From Rhizobium sp. FKY42 (GTDB lineage: Bacteria; Pseudomonadota; Alphaproteobacteria; Rhizobiales; Rhizobiaceae): a stretch of 64,000 nt of DNA. How positions within the stretch are numbered: position 1 is the first letter of the stretch; each line of letters opens with the position of its first letter. Below, piece after piece: positions 17,633-26,250 of this stretch. A program made the translations under genes and the position numbers. The notes beneath the pieces are model-generated. The model saw nothing but the letters and a program-made list of their open reading frames with translations, had not been told where the DNA came from and did no database searches. The stretch spans positions 124,001-188,000 of the forward strand of contig NZ_STGA01000044.1 of the NCBI RefSeq assembly GCF_005222835.1. Direction: 5' to 3'.

Positions 17633-19432
17633 CTATTTCCGCTCACCGACTGGTGTCAAAGCGGATGCTGCAGAATGGGCCACGGATGTGGCAGTCGCAC
17701 GAATGGTGCTGGCAATGGTTTCCACACGGCCAATCTGCTGACGGAACTCTTCCAGTGCCCTGCCCCGCAGTGTCGTGCCCGCTGGCATCTCCACCTTGGT
17801 GGGATCCTTGTAGGTATCGCCGACGCGCAGTTCGTAATAGAGATGCGGTCCAGTGGACAGCCCGGTCGAACCCACATAGGCGATGACCTGCCCCTGTGCC
17901 ACGTGATCGCCCACCGTCAGCCCCTTCGGCGTACCCTCGATGTGGGCATAGGTCGTGGTATATCCGCCATCATGCTGGATGCGGATGTATTTTCCGTATC
18001 CGCCTTCGGAACCGATCTTCACCACAACACCATCACCCGCCGCAACGATCGGCGAGCCCATGGGCGCACGATAATCGACACCGTTGTGGAATTTGCGGGT
18101 TCTGAGGATTGGGTGCACGCGCCAGCCGAAACCGTCGCCCAATTGACCGGCGGAGACGGGCTTGTGCATCAGCGTCTTCGAGACCGAGTGTCCCGCATCG
18201 TCGAAAAATTCCGGTTTTCCGCTATCGGAAACGTAGCGATAAAAACGGCGATCCCTGCCTTTGCCCTTCAGCGTCACGGAAACCAGCTCCTGCTCGCCCC
18301 GCTCTGCTGTGCGGAATACGAAATCCAGTTGCGGTACGTCGGCCGTTTTGGACCAGTGAATGCCATTGGCGCGCAACAGCTGGACGATCTGCAGACTGAC
18401 CTTCACTGGCACGTTTCTGCGCGCCAGATGCTCGATAAGCTTCGGATAATCGGCTGCAGCATCCTGCAATGCGGCGATATCCTTCGGCACGGCCTGCGCA
18501 GGCCCGGAACGCGCCTCTGCCGCCGGATGCGCCAGCGCTTCGGCCACCATGCGGTCATAGGGCCGGTGATCGGTTACCAGCTGAAAGTGGCCATCATCGC
18601 AGCGTGCCAGAAGACGTTCCCGACCATCTGCCGCCACATGACGCGCAAACAGGATTTCCGAAAGCCCAGGCCGGGCAGGACGTTGACCGATGATCAGGTC
18701 GAGCTGTTCGCCCTTGCGGACGATATCGGCACCCAAACCAAAGGCGAGCTGGGCAAAATCCTGCTCGGAAACTCCGATGACACCTTTGATATCGCGAAGC
18801 CGTTCCGGCTGGACCGGCAGGGAGACAACCCGCCTGACAGGCATCGCCTCCTGCGCGGGGGTCACCGTCACATTGGACTGGTCAGCGAAACGTACCGCCT
18901 TTGTTGCATCCGCAGCATAGCCGAGCCCGGAATGGCGCAACAATTGCCGGGCATCCAGCGCATCCTTGAGAACCAGATCGAACGAGCTTGCACTCGAATC
19001 TGCCCCCTGCGCAACCACCGGAGTGCTGGAGGTCGACGAACTCGGCGCATTTTCATTCAGATCGAGAGAAATATCGAAATAAGAGGTCTGTGAGATCGAA
19101 CCGTCTCCCATCCGCTCCACAAGATCGAGCGTTTCCGACCGTCCGGTTCGGGGCATCCACAGCCGAGCCTTCTTCGGGCTGGCAACAGACTGCCTCCGTG
19201 TACGAGCCAGCACAACGGGCTTTTTCTGCTCTGGCCCTATGGGAGAAGCGACATCCGAAAGCGGTTCGAGGAGGGCGGTTGAGCTGAGGGTTACGAGAAG
19301 AATAGCGGCGATGGCACATCCGCTGCTTCGCATCCAGAACCGTCGGGTTTTCAGTCGAGAGGAGCCGGGGGAAAGGTCATGGCTGACGCAACTCTCATCG
19401 CGCACAGCAACTGTGCTTCCCCTCGCACCCAT
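17633..19432 (-). CDS. M23-family (LytM-like) peptidase with substituted zinc ligand
   Basis: The 599-residue protein (ATG 19432) has one membrane helix near residues 34-56, a Ser/Ala-rich linker, a LysM-like or helper region (about 210-265) and a C-terminal LytM/M23 domain. M23 enzymes cut peptidoglycan cross-bridges. The expected H-x3-D is present (H449, D453 in HNGVDYRAP), as is the third His (H497 in TYAHI). The last motif reads GPHLYYEL, so the usual H-x-H has become H530-x-Y532, replacing the final zinc ligand. The protein may be an activator or scaffold like EnvC rather than an active enzyme; some rhizobial relatives may share this. An upstream TTG at 19456 is less likely as start. Confidence 0.85.
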   Translation of the reverse strand: MGARGSTVAVRDESCVSHDLSPGSSRLKTRRFWMRSSGCAIAAILLVTLSSTALLEPLSDVASPIGPEQKKPVVLARTRRQSVASPKKARLWMPRTGRSETLDLVERMGDGSISQTSYFDISLDLNENAPSSSTSSTPVVAQGADSSASSFDLVLKDALDARQLLRHSGLGYAADATKAVRFADQSNVTVTPAQEAMPVRRVVSLPVQPERLRDIKGVIGVSEQDFAQLAFGLGADIVRKGEQLDLIIGQRPARPGLSEILFARHVAADGRERLLARCDDGHFQLVTDHRPYDRMVAEALAHPAAEARSGPAQAVPKDIAALQDAAADYPKLIEHLARRNVPVKVSLQIVQLLRANGIHWSKTADVPQLDFVFRTAERGEQELVSVTLKGKGRDRRFYRYVSDSGKPEFFDDAGHSVSKTLMHKPVSAGQLGDGFGWRVHPILRTRKFHNGVDYRAPMGSPIVAAGDGVVVKIGSEGGYGKYIRIQHDGGYTTTYAHIEGTPKGLTVGDHVAQGQVIAYVGSTGLSTGPHLYYELRVGDTYKDPTKVEMPAGTTLRGRALEEFRQQIGRVETIASTIRATATSVAHSAASALTPVGERK

Positions 19433-19461
19433 GTGAAATGATCCCGCCGCCGTCAAAAGTT

Positions 19462-19523
19462 AGAGCGGGGTTCGATCTGATTGGATCAATTCTGTTGGCC
19501 CAAACCGGGTCGAACCCCGCTCT
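19462..19523 (-). terminator. Large inverted repeat between the M23 gene and a small upstream ORF
   Basis: Two perfect 14-bp arms (AGAGCGGGGTTCGA and TCGAACCCCGCTCT) are separated by 34 bases. Read on the minus strand the second arm is followed by AACTTTTG, so it could end transcription of the small gene at 19590-19727 before the M23 gene. The large loop is unusual for an intrinsic terminator. Confidence 0.5.
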
Positions 19524-19589
19524 GAGCAGACGTTATCATTCCACATGGCGAAAATGTGTCGGACCTGGATTTTGAACAGGAGATCGCGC

Positions 19590-19727
19590 TCATCCATTTA
19601 GAAAGCGTCGACGAAGCTCCTCATCCCGCCGCCGCTCGACGGATCTGCGATACCGCACCATGAACTGCTCGACATGCTCTTGAACCCAGACAAGTGGGCT
19701 TTCGAGTAACCGCTGGAAGTTGTGCAT
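19590..19727 (-). CDS. Small basic 45-residue protein
   Basis: ATG 19727 has an excellent ribosome site (AAAGGAGACGGAG). The 45-residue product starts MHNFQRLLESPLVWVQEHV and ends in an Arg-rich helix (RYRRSVERRRDEELRRRF). It is amphipathic and could bind nucleic acid, membrane or a partner. It resembles the small Arg-rich proteins common in rhizobia (DUF1127-like in composition) but I cannot assign a family. The strong ribosome site is the main reason to call it. Confidence 0.6.
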   Translation of the reverse strand: MHNFQRLLESPLVWVQEHVEQFMVRYRRSVERRRDEELRRRFLNG

Positions 19728-19941
19728 CTCCGTCTCCTTTCTTTGGATTGTTTGCTGTGTGTCTGCACTTTGCTTATGCCAGACCAAGACAGGAATCCGG
19801 TAGATCGTTCCTCCGACATGATTGCACAAAAATCCGAAAGGCCAGATTTGTAAAATTCCGAGATCGCGCATATGTGGAAGGAAAGCGTGAGAAATCCGCG
19901 ATTAAATCTCAAAGATTCAAGGTATATTCGAGGTGATACAA

Positions 19942-20859
19942 ATGCATCAACTTCAAACCCTTGCCGATATCATTGCACGACACACCGAGAATGACGGAGT
20001 TTTTGCAACCGAAATTCCTCGTTTGAGCCTTGTGCGCATGTCCAAGCGCACAGAACCTATGCAGGGTGTCCAGCACCCTTCACTGTGTCTGATCGCGCAA
20101 GGCACCAAGCAGGTGCTGCTGGCGGATGAAGTGTTTGAATATGGCCCGGCACGTCACCTCATTGCCTCGGCAGACCTGCCCATCACCGGCCAGGTGATTG
20201 AGGCGAGCCCGCAAGAGCCCTATCTCAGCATCAAGCTCGATCTGGATCTGTCGGTGCTGGGCGCGATGATGATCGAAATGCCACCCGCGCCTGAAGCCTT
20301 CACCACCGCTAAAACCTGTGGCAAGGCAATTTGTCTGAGCCGAACCGATCCGCAATTGCTGGAGGCTGCCGTGCGCCTTCTGCGTTTGCTCGACACGCCG
20401 GAAGACATTCCGTTTCTGGCTCCGCTTGCCGAGAAGGAATTGTTGTACCGCCTGATGCGCGGGGACCAGGCGAAGAAGCTTCATCGCATGCTGATGCCGG
20501 AAAGCCGCTTGCAACAGGTGAACCGCGCGATTGCATGGATACGGCAAAACTACGCAAAGCCCTTCAGCGTAGACCGCGTGGCGCAGGAAGCGCGCATGAG
20601 CACATCTTCCCTGCATGAGCATTTCAAGGAAGTGACCGCCATGAGCCCGCTGCAATATCAGAAGCAGCTCCGGCTTCAGGAGGCACGGCGGCTGATCCTG
20701 TCGGAGGCGCTGGACGCGGCAAGTGCGGCCCACCGCGTGGGCTATGACAGCCCATCGCAGTTCAGCCGAGAATATCGTCGCCTGTTCGGAGCGCCGCCGA
20801 TACAGGACGTATCCCGCCTGAAGACGGAGCCGGCGAGTTTTGCGCCGGCATCCGCATAA
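19942..20859 (+). CDS. AraC-family transcriptional regulator with cupin-type N-terminal domain
   Basis: The 305-residue protein has an AraC_N-type effector domain (about 15-170: HPSLCLIAQGTKQVLLADEVFEYGP, ISADLPITGQV-like) and two AraC HTH motifs near residues 200-295: FSVDRVAQEARMSTSSLHEHF and ASAAHRVGYDSPSQFSREYRRLF. The start ATG 19942 follows GAGG; an in-frame GTG at 19933 is possible. Genes of this class often control a nearby oxidoreductase, but here the downstream neighbour is convergent (alpha-glucosidase), so the target is unknown. Confidence 0.9.
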   Translation: MHQLQTLADIIARHTENDGVFATEIPRLSLVRMSKRTEPMQGVQHPSLCLIAQGTKQVLLADEVFEYGPARHLIASADLPITGQVIEASPQEPYLSIKLDLDLSVLGAMMIEMPPAPEAFTTAKTCGKAICLSRTDPQLLEAAVRLLRLLDTPEDIPFLAPLAEKELLYRLMRGDQAKKLHRMLMPESRLQQVNRAIAWIRQNYAKPFSVDRVAQEARMSTSSLHEHFKEVTAMSPLQYQKQLRLQEARRLILSEALDAASAAHRVGYDSPSQFSREYRRLFGAPPIQDVSRLKTEPASFAPASA

Positions 20860-20868
20860 TTTTAACCG

Positions 20869-22518
20869 TCACAGCCTGGCGCAGAAGGCACCCAAAGCGC
20901 CAAGCCGCACCACCTTCTCTTCCAGTGCCGGGGCAAAACCTGGCATCGCAAGCGGGGTCGCAGATGCAAACTGTGCAGGCAACAGGAAGTCCTGCACTGA
21001 GCGCGTCAGGTTGAACACGAAGAGCAATCGCTCATTGCCCTTCTCGCGTACAAAAGCCAGAAGATCGGCCTGCGTATCGAGGAAGGTCAGGTCACCGTCG
21101 TGAAGGCTTGCATGCGCTTTACGAAACGCCAGCGTCTGCCGATAGTGGTGGAGGACGGAATTGGCATCCGTTTCCTGCGCATCCACGGCTAGTTTCGCAT
21201 GGGCGGGCGGCACGGGAAGCCAGGTCTTAGCCCCCGGAGAGAAACCGCCATGCGGTGCATTGGCTTCCCAGACCATGGGCGTGCGGCATCCGTCACGACC
21301 CTTGAAGGCGGGCCAGAAACGAATGCCGTAAGGGTCCCGCAGATCCTCGAAGGCCAGTTCCGCCTCTTCAAGACCAAGCTCCTCGCCCTGATACAGGCAG
21401 ATGGATCCGCGAAGGCTTGCAAGCACGCTGATGGCGAGCTTTGCGATGCGCTCCCGCTCATCCGGCGCTTCCATGAAGCGCGTCACATGACGGATCACAT
21501 CATGGTTGGAAAAGGCCCAGCAGACCCAGCCATCGGTCACGATCTCCTGGCATTTTGATACGACACTGCGGATGTGATCTGCCGTGAAGCGCGGGCTTAA
21601 GAGATCGAACGTGTAGCACATGTGCAGCTTGTCATTGCCGCTCGTGTAGATCGACAGCGTGGAAAGCGAACGGTCGCCATCGCCGACTTCACCCACGGTG
21701 GTGCGGCAATCATATTCATCGAGAAGAGAGCGAAGCTTTTTCAGGAACTCGATATTTTCCGGCTGGCTCTTGTCGTAGAGATGGTTCTGCATCGAGTAGG
21801 GGTTGGTATCGGTCTCCAGACCCGTCGAATCTGGATGGTAGACCATGGGCGGATTATTCCGCAGCTGCTTGTCGTGGAAGTAATAGTTCACGGTATCCAG
21901 ACGGAAGCCATGAACGCCGCGATCCAGCCAGAACTTCACTGTGGAGAGAACCGCCCTCTGCACATCAGGATTGTGGAAGTTCAAATCCGGCTGCGAGATC
22001 AGGAAATTGTGCATGTAATATTGCTTGCGCACACCATCCCATTCCCAGCCCGGACCGCCGAATATCGACAGCCAGTTGTTGGGCGCCGTTCCATCCGGTT
22101 TCGGATCGGCCCAGATGTACCAGTCCGCGCGGGGATTGGTTCTGCTCGCCCGGCTCTCGATGAACCAGGGGTGCTGGTCGGACGTGTGCGAAATCACCTG
22201 ATCGATGATGACCTTCAACCCCAGTCTTTCGCACTCGGTCATCATCTCGTCGAAGTCTGACAATGTGCCGAACATCGGATCGACATTGCAGTAATCGGAA
22301 ACGTCATAGCCCATGTCGGCCATGGGAGACGTGAAGAATGGCGACAGCCAGATTGCATCCACGCCGAGCGAGGCAATGTAAGGCAGGCGTTGCGTTATCC
22401 CTTTGATATCGCCGATGCCATCACCGGTCGTATCCTGGAATGACCGTGGATAGACCTGATAGATAACTGCGCCGCGCCACCAGTCGGGATCGCCCTTGCG
22501 TGCCGTTACTGTCGTCAT
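20869..22518 (-). CDS. GH13 alpha-glucosidase (AglA-type)
   Basis: The 549-residue protein is a full GH13 enzyme with no signal peptide, so it acts in the cytoplasm on imported alpha-glucosides such as maltose or sucrose. The opening DPDWWRGAVIYQVYPRSFQDTTGDGIGDIKG matches the oligo-1,6/alpha-glucosidase group (quoted in short: WWRGAVIYQVYPRSF). The catalytic set is present: nucleophile Asp in GFRLDTVN, acid/base Glu in TVGEVGD, and third Asp in AFSNHD. Length and sequence fit rhizobial AglA. No agl transport genes are next to it. The ribosome site AAGGAGA is good. Confidence 0.92.
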   Translation of the reverse strand: MTTVTARKGDPDWWRGAVIYQVYPRSFQDTTGDGIGDIKGITQRLPYIASLGVDAIWLSPFFTSPMADMGYDVSDYCNVDPMFGTLSDFDEMMTECERLGLKVIIDQVISHTSDQHPWFIESRASRTNPRADWYIWADPKPDGTAPNNWLSIFGGPGWEWDGVRKQYYMHNFLISQPDLNFHNPDVQRAVLSTVKFWLDRGVHGFRLDTVNYYFHDKQLRNNPPMVYHPDSTGLETDTNPYSMQNHLYDKSQPENIEFLKKLRSLLDEYDCRTTVGEVGDGDRSLSTLSIYTSGNDKLHMCYTFDLLSPRFTADHIRSVVSKCQEIVTDGWVCWAFSNHDVIRHVTRFMEAPDERERIAKLAISVLASLRGSICLYQGEELGLEEAELAFEDLRDPYGIRFWPAFKGRDGCRTPMVWEANAPHGGFSPGAKTWLPVPPAHAKLAVDAQETDANSVLHHYRQTLAFRKAHASLHDGDLTFLDTQADLLAFVREKGNERLLFVFNLTRSVQDFLLPAQFASATPLAMPGFAPALEEKVVRLGALGAFCARL

Positions 22519-22699
22519 GCCTGCTCGTCTCCTTCAATCGTTTCGTCTCGTCAACAAACTAGCCAGACTGCATGAAAAGACAAAGGCAAAGCGGTGGATG
22601 TTTGGCATCAATTTGAAAAAGCGAACCGATCAGATCATTCGCGACTTGTCATACAGCTTTCTCCGTCCTATTCCCGGATGAACGGGTGGAGACGGCAAG

Positions 22700-23611
22700 A
22701 TGACGAAGCGGGTTCTTTCGATCGGCGAGTGCATGGTGGAACTCTCGCAGGCAGGCCAAGGCCTGCTGCGCAAGGGCTTTGCAGGGGATACGTTCAATAC
22801 TGCCTGGTATCTGCGCGCCGTGCTGTCTACAGACTGGCAGGTAGATTACCTGACCGCTCTCGGCGATGATCCGCTGTCTGAAGAACTGCTGGCCTTCATG
22901 CAGAAAGCCGGGATAGGCACAGGCCTCATTCGCCGTATTCCAGGCAAGACACCCGGTCTCTACCTCATTTCGCTGAAGGACGGCGAACGCACCTTCAGCT
23001 ACTGGCGCGATACCTCAGCCGCCCGTCAGCTTGCCGATGATGCCGACCATCTGCGCAAGGCGATTGAAAGCGCTGATGTGCTCTATTTCTCCGGCATCAC
23101 GCTCGCTATCCTTTCTCCCCATGCGGCAGACACGCTGCTGTCTGAACTGCGCCGCGCGAAAGCGGTGGGCAAACATGTGATCTTCGACCCCAATATTCGG
23201 CCTCGTTTGTGGAGCGAAAAGCAGCGCATGCTGGACACGATTACGGCCGGTGCCGCAGCCTCAACAATCGTGCTGCCAAGCTTTGATGATGAGGAAACGC
23301 ATTTCGGCGATGCCAATGTGGCCGAAACAATCGAACGCTACCAAGCAGCCGGCGTGCAGCGCGTTGTCGTCAAGAACGGCTCGCAAGGAGCCACGGTTGC
23401 CGAAGGCTCTCAGCGCACTTTCGTACCTGCCGTGCCGCCGGAAAGACTGGTGGATACGACCAGTGCCGGCGATAGCTTCAACGGCGGCTTCATTGGAAAA
23501 CTTCTGGATGGCGCACCGGCCGCGGAAGCGGCAGCGCGCGGCGCGGCAGTGGCATCCGTGGTGATTGCCCATCACGGCGCCCTGATCGAGCCCGCACTCC
23601 TCCCCTCCTGA
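22700..23611 (+). CDS. kdgK: PfkB-family sugar kinase, probable 2-keto-3-deoxygluconate kinase
   Basis: The 303-residue ribokinase-fold protein shows the early GECMVELSQ segment, the GDTFNTAWYL motif and the late catalytic signature DTTSAGDSFNGGF with the base Asp. This arrangement fits KdgK, which phosphorylates 2-keto-3-deoxygluconate to KDPG for the Entner-Doudoroff route. PfkB kinases are hard to separate by sequence, so another sugar acid is possible. It stands apart from kdgA or uronate genes. The stop is 5 bp before the PHO box that precedes the next gene. Confidence 0.8.
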   Translation: MTKRVLSIGECMVELSQAGQGLLRKGFAGDTFNTAWYLRAVLSTDWQVDYLTALGDDPLSEELLAFMQKAGIGTGLIRRIPGKTPGLYLISLKDGERTFSYWRDTSAARQLADDADHLRKAIESADVLYFSGITLAILSPHAADTLLSELRRAKAVGKHVIFDPNIRPRLWSEKQRMLDTITAGAAASTIVLPSFDDEETHFGDANVAETIERYQAAGVQRVVVKNGSQGATVAEGSQRTFVPAVPPERLVDTTSAGDSFNGGFIGKLLDGAPAAEAAARGAAVASVVIAHHGALIEPALLPS

Positions 23612-23616
23612 AACCC

Positions 23617-23634
23617 GTGACATCACACTGTAAC
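23617..23634 (+). promoter_or_regulatory. PHO box upstream of the Agt-like gene
   Basis: GTGACAT-CACA-CTGTAAC matches the two-repeat PhoB consensus CTGTCAT-N4-CTGT(A/C)A(C/T) at 5 of 7 and 7 of 7 repeat positions with correct 4-bp spacing. It starts 5 bp after the kinase stop and ends 85 bp before the glycosyltransferase ATG. This fits induction under phosphate limitation. Confidence 0.7.
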
Positions 23635-23719
23635 AGAACGCGCCGATAGAAAAGGTCGTCAGGCCATTGCGGCGCGGGTCGAGCGCGTCTGCTGACCGCC
23701 TGAATCAAGGGGCGCGAGC

Positions 23720-24769
23720 ATGACCAGGATCACCATCGTCACCGATGCATGGTACCCGCAGATCAACGGCGTGGTTCGCTCCATCGAAAACACCAACCGC
23801 GAACTGGAACGAATGGGCGTTGAGGTCTCCATGATCACGCCGCAGGGGTTTTCCAGCATACCCTGCCCCACCTATCCGGAAATCCGGCTGTCCGTCGCAA
23901 CCTATGCATCTGTCGCCCGCGCGATCGAAGCCTTCGGGCCGTGTTCGGTTCACATCGCCACCGAAGGGCCGCTGGGCCTGCTCGCCAGACGCTGGTGCCT
24001 GAAGAACAACATGCCCTTTTCCACCAGCTATCACACCCGTTTTCCGGAATATGTCGCCGCCCGCTTCCCCATTCCGATCTGCTGGCTGCGCGCTTTCGCT
24101 CGCTGGTTTCACAATGCGGGCAATGGCTGCATGGTTGCCACGGCAAGTCTGGAACGCGAACTCTCCAAATTGGGCCTTCGCAATCTGCGCCGCTGGAGCC
24201 GAGGCATCGATCAATCGCTATTCCGGCCAATGCCGCAGGAAGTGGAACCCTTCGGCCTTGCGCGCCCCATCTTCATGACGGTTAGCCGCCTCGCGGTCGA
24301 AAAGAACATCTCCGCCTTTCTCAGCCTTGATTTGCCGGGCTCGAAAGTGGTGGTGGGAGACGGGCCGGAACGCGCAAATCTTGAGCGACGATTCCCAAAC
24401 GTACACTTTACCGGCATGAAAACCGGCGAGGATCTGGCGCGGGCCTACGCGCAGGCCGATGTCTTCGTCTTCCCGTCCCTTACCGACACCTTCGGCAATA
24501 CCATTCTGGAGGCTCTCGCCAGCGGCGTGCCAGTGGCAGCCTATCCGGTGACTGGACCAATCGATATCATAGAGGATGGCAGCGGCGCAGGCGCCCTCAA
24601 TGAGGACTTGCAGGCTGCCTGCCTCGCTGCCTTGTCCTGTTCGCGTAACGATGCACGTCGTCTTGCGGAACACTATTCATGGCAGGCAGCCACCCGGCAG
24701 TTTCTGGAAAACGTGCTGTCCGCCTGCCGCACGGAGAAGCTGCGCTACCTCTCGCAGGATCCGCTTTAA
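23720..24769 (+). CDS. agt: GT4 glycosyltransferase, probable glycosyl/glucuronosyl diacylglycerol synthase (Agt-like)
   Basis: The 349-residue GT-B fold protein begins ITIVTDAWYPQINGVVRSIEN and has GT4 signatures in its C-terminal half: ARPIFMTVSRLAVEKN, then VFVFPSLTDTFGNTILEALASG (read as FPSLTDTFGNTILEA), where the second Glu of E-x7-E contacts the sugar nucleotide. The start, length and N-terminal sequence resemble Agrobacterium Agt, which makes glucosyl- and glucuronosyl-diacylglycerol that replace phospholipids when phosphate is scarce. The PHO box 85 bp upstream supports this. The alternative is a general MgtA/PimB-like mannosyltransferase. There is no plcP phospholipase gene beside it. 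Confidence 0.75.
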   Translation: MTRITIVTDAWYPQINGVVRSIENTNRELERMGVEVSMITPQGFSSIPCPTYPEIRLSVATYASVARAIEAFGPCSVHIATEGPLGLLARRWCLKNNMPFSTSYHTRFPEYVAARFPIPICWLRAFARWFHNAGNGCMVATASLERELSKLGLRNLRRWSRGIDQSLFRPMPQEVEPFGLARPIFMTVSRLAVEKNISAFLSLDLPGSKVVVGDGPERANLERRFPNVHFTGMKTGEDLARAYAQADVFVFPSLTDTFGNTILEALASGVPVAAYPVTGPIDIIEDGSGAGALNEDLQAACLAALSCSRNDARRLAEHYSWQAATRQFLENVLSACRTEKLRYLSQDPL

Positions 24770-24942
24770 CACCGAGATGGAAGACGCCGCTCGGAACCGG
24801 CCTCCTATCAGCGTCGCTGAAGACCTGACGAGTAATTCTGAAACAGACCTGTTTTTGCCAATGGGACCGTTGCCGAACGCGAAGTTTGGCCTATCGTCGC
24901 CTCGGATTAGGGACATGGATCTTCAGGAAAGAGCTTGCCAAC

Positions 24943-26205
24943 ATGGCGCTGAAACAATCGCTGACTACCCTCAAAGGCGCCGGCCTCATGCTCAACATCG
25001 TGATCGGAGCCGGCCTACTGGCGCTGCCGGGAATGGTTGTGCGCGAGGCCGGTCTCCAGGCGATCTGGGCATGGGGGCTGTGTGCGCTTGTGAGTGTGCC
25101 CCTGCTGCTTGTCTTCATCATCATGGGCATGCGCTTTCCTGACGCGGGGGGAATCACGCATTTCGCCAAGCTCGCCTTTGGCCGGAAGGCCTATGCAATT
25201 GCTTCAGTCATCCTGCTCGGCACCTTCCCGTTCGGCATGCCTGCTATTGCCCTGACGGGAGGTCACTATCTGACGGAAGCCTTCGGCGGAACGCCCACAC
25301 TCTACGCAGCAGGACTGATTGTCGCCGCTGCGGCGTCTCATATTCTGTCCACCGAAATGGCTGCCCGCCTATCTGCCGCCATCGCATCCATCGTACTTGT
25401 CAGCCTGCTGGGCCTGATGGTCGTTGGCCTTGCCACGGTCGACTGGTCAGTCGGCACCCGTCATGTCGCCAGCATCGCGGAGCTGGACGCAAAAATCGTT
25501 CTTGCGCCTTTCATGATGATCTTCTTCGCCTTTACCGGCTGGGAGCTGGCGGCGGGGCTTTCGGAAGAGTTCAAGAACCCGGCCCGTGATTTCCCTCGGG
25601 CCATGTTCCTGTCCTTTGTCGCCGCCTGTATTCTCTATTTCGGCATGGCACTGACAGCGCAGAGCATTGTCATAACCGGCTCTTATGAAGCTGCCTTTTC
25701 CTCCCTCCTTGCCCATGCGGTCGGCGAAAACGGACGTATTGTCATGGGATTGCTGGCGGCAACGATCATCTATGCCAACCTGATGGGGTGCATCTGGGCC
25801 GTTTCGCGAATGGTCTATGCGCTTAGTCGCGAAGGACTGCTACCGGTACGATTACAGACGACGCCAAAGGGCGTTCCGCTGTCCTCCGTTCTCATCATCT
25901 GTATGGTGCTTCTCTGCGTCGTGGGCGCAGATGCTGCCGGACTCTTGCATCTGGGGCTGATGCTCGAACTGGCCGCGCAGAACTTCCTGCTGCTCTACGG
26001 AGTCAGCGGCTTGGCACTCATCAAGCTCTCAAGCCGTCTTTTCGATCGGCTTGCGGCGCTGCTGACAGTGGGCCTCGTTCTCGTTTTGATGATTGTACAG
26101 GGCCAATCGCTCTTCTACCCGCTCGGGCTGGCGCTGGCCGGTATCGTGCTGGAACGGCTGAGCTCCAGTCGCCCGATCTTGCGCCAAACCATGCCTGCGG
26201 AGTAA
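24943..26205 (+). CDS. APC-superfamily amino acid permease/exporter (YjeH-like)
   Basis: I place the start at ATG 24943, giving 420 residues with about 12 membrane helices. The sequence LKGAGLMLNIVIGAGLLALPG and the pattern FPDAGGITHFAKLAFG fit E. coli YjeH, an exporter of Met and branched-chain amino acids. The frame is open upstream to 24886 but the extra 19 residues are unlike the family. Transport direction and substrate are inferred from that resemblance only. It is separated by 173 bp from the upstream glycosyltransferase and converges on der. Confidence 0.75.
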   Translation: MALKQSLTTLKGAGLMLNIVIGAGLLALPGMVVREAGLQAIWAWGLCALVSVPLLLVFIIMGMRFPDAGGITHFAKLAFGRKAYAIASVILLGTFPFGMPAIALTGGHYLTEAFGGTPTLYAAGLIVAAAASHILSTEMAARLSAAIASIVLVSLLGLMVVGLATVDWSVGTRHVASIAELDAKIVLAPFMMIFFAFTGWELAAGLSEEFKNPARDFPRAMFLSFVAACILYFGMALTAQSIVITGSYEAAFSSLLAHAVGENGRIVMGLLAATIIYANLMGCIWAVSRMVYALSREGLLPVRLQTTPKGVPLSSVLIICMVLLCVVGADAAGLLHLGLMLELAAQNFLLLYGVSGLALIKLSSRLFDRLAALLTVGLVLVLMIVQGQSLFYPLGLALAGIVLERLSSSRPILRQTMPAE

Positions 26206-26250
26206 GGGCCGAACGCCCTCACGACAATAGCATCGTTGAAAAACCTCGGT

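Noticed and set aside
17675-19093. Long plus-strand open frame across the M23 gene
   Set aside because: Shadow frame; the minus-strand protein has motif order and a ribosome site.
19462-19523. tRNA gene, because GGTTCGA/TCGAACC looks like a T-arm
   Set aside because: No acceptor, D- or anticodon stem can be built around it; it is just an inverted repeat.
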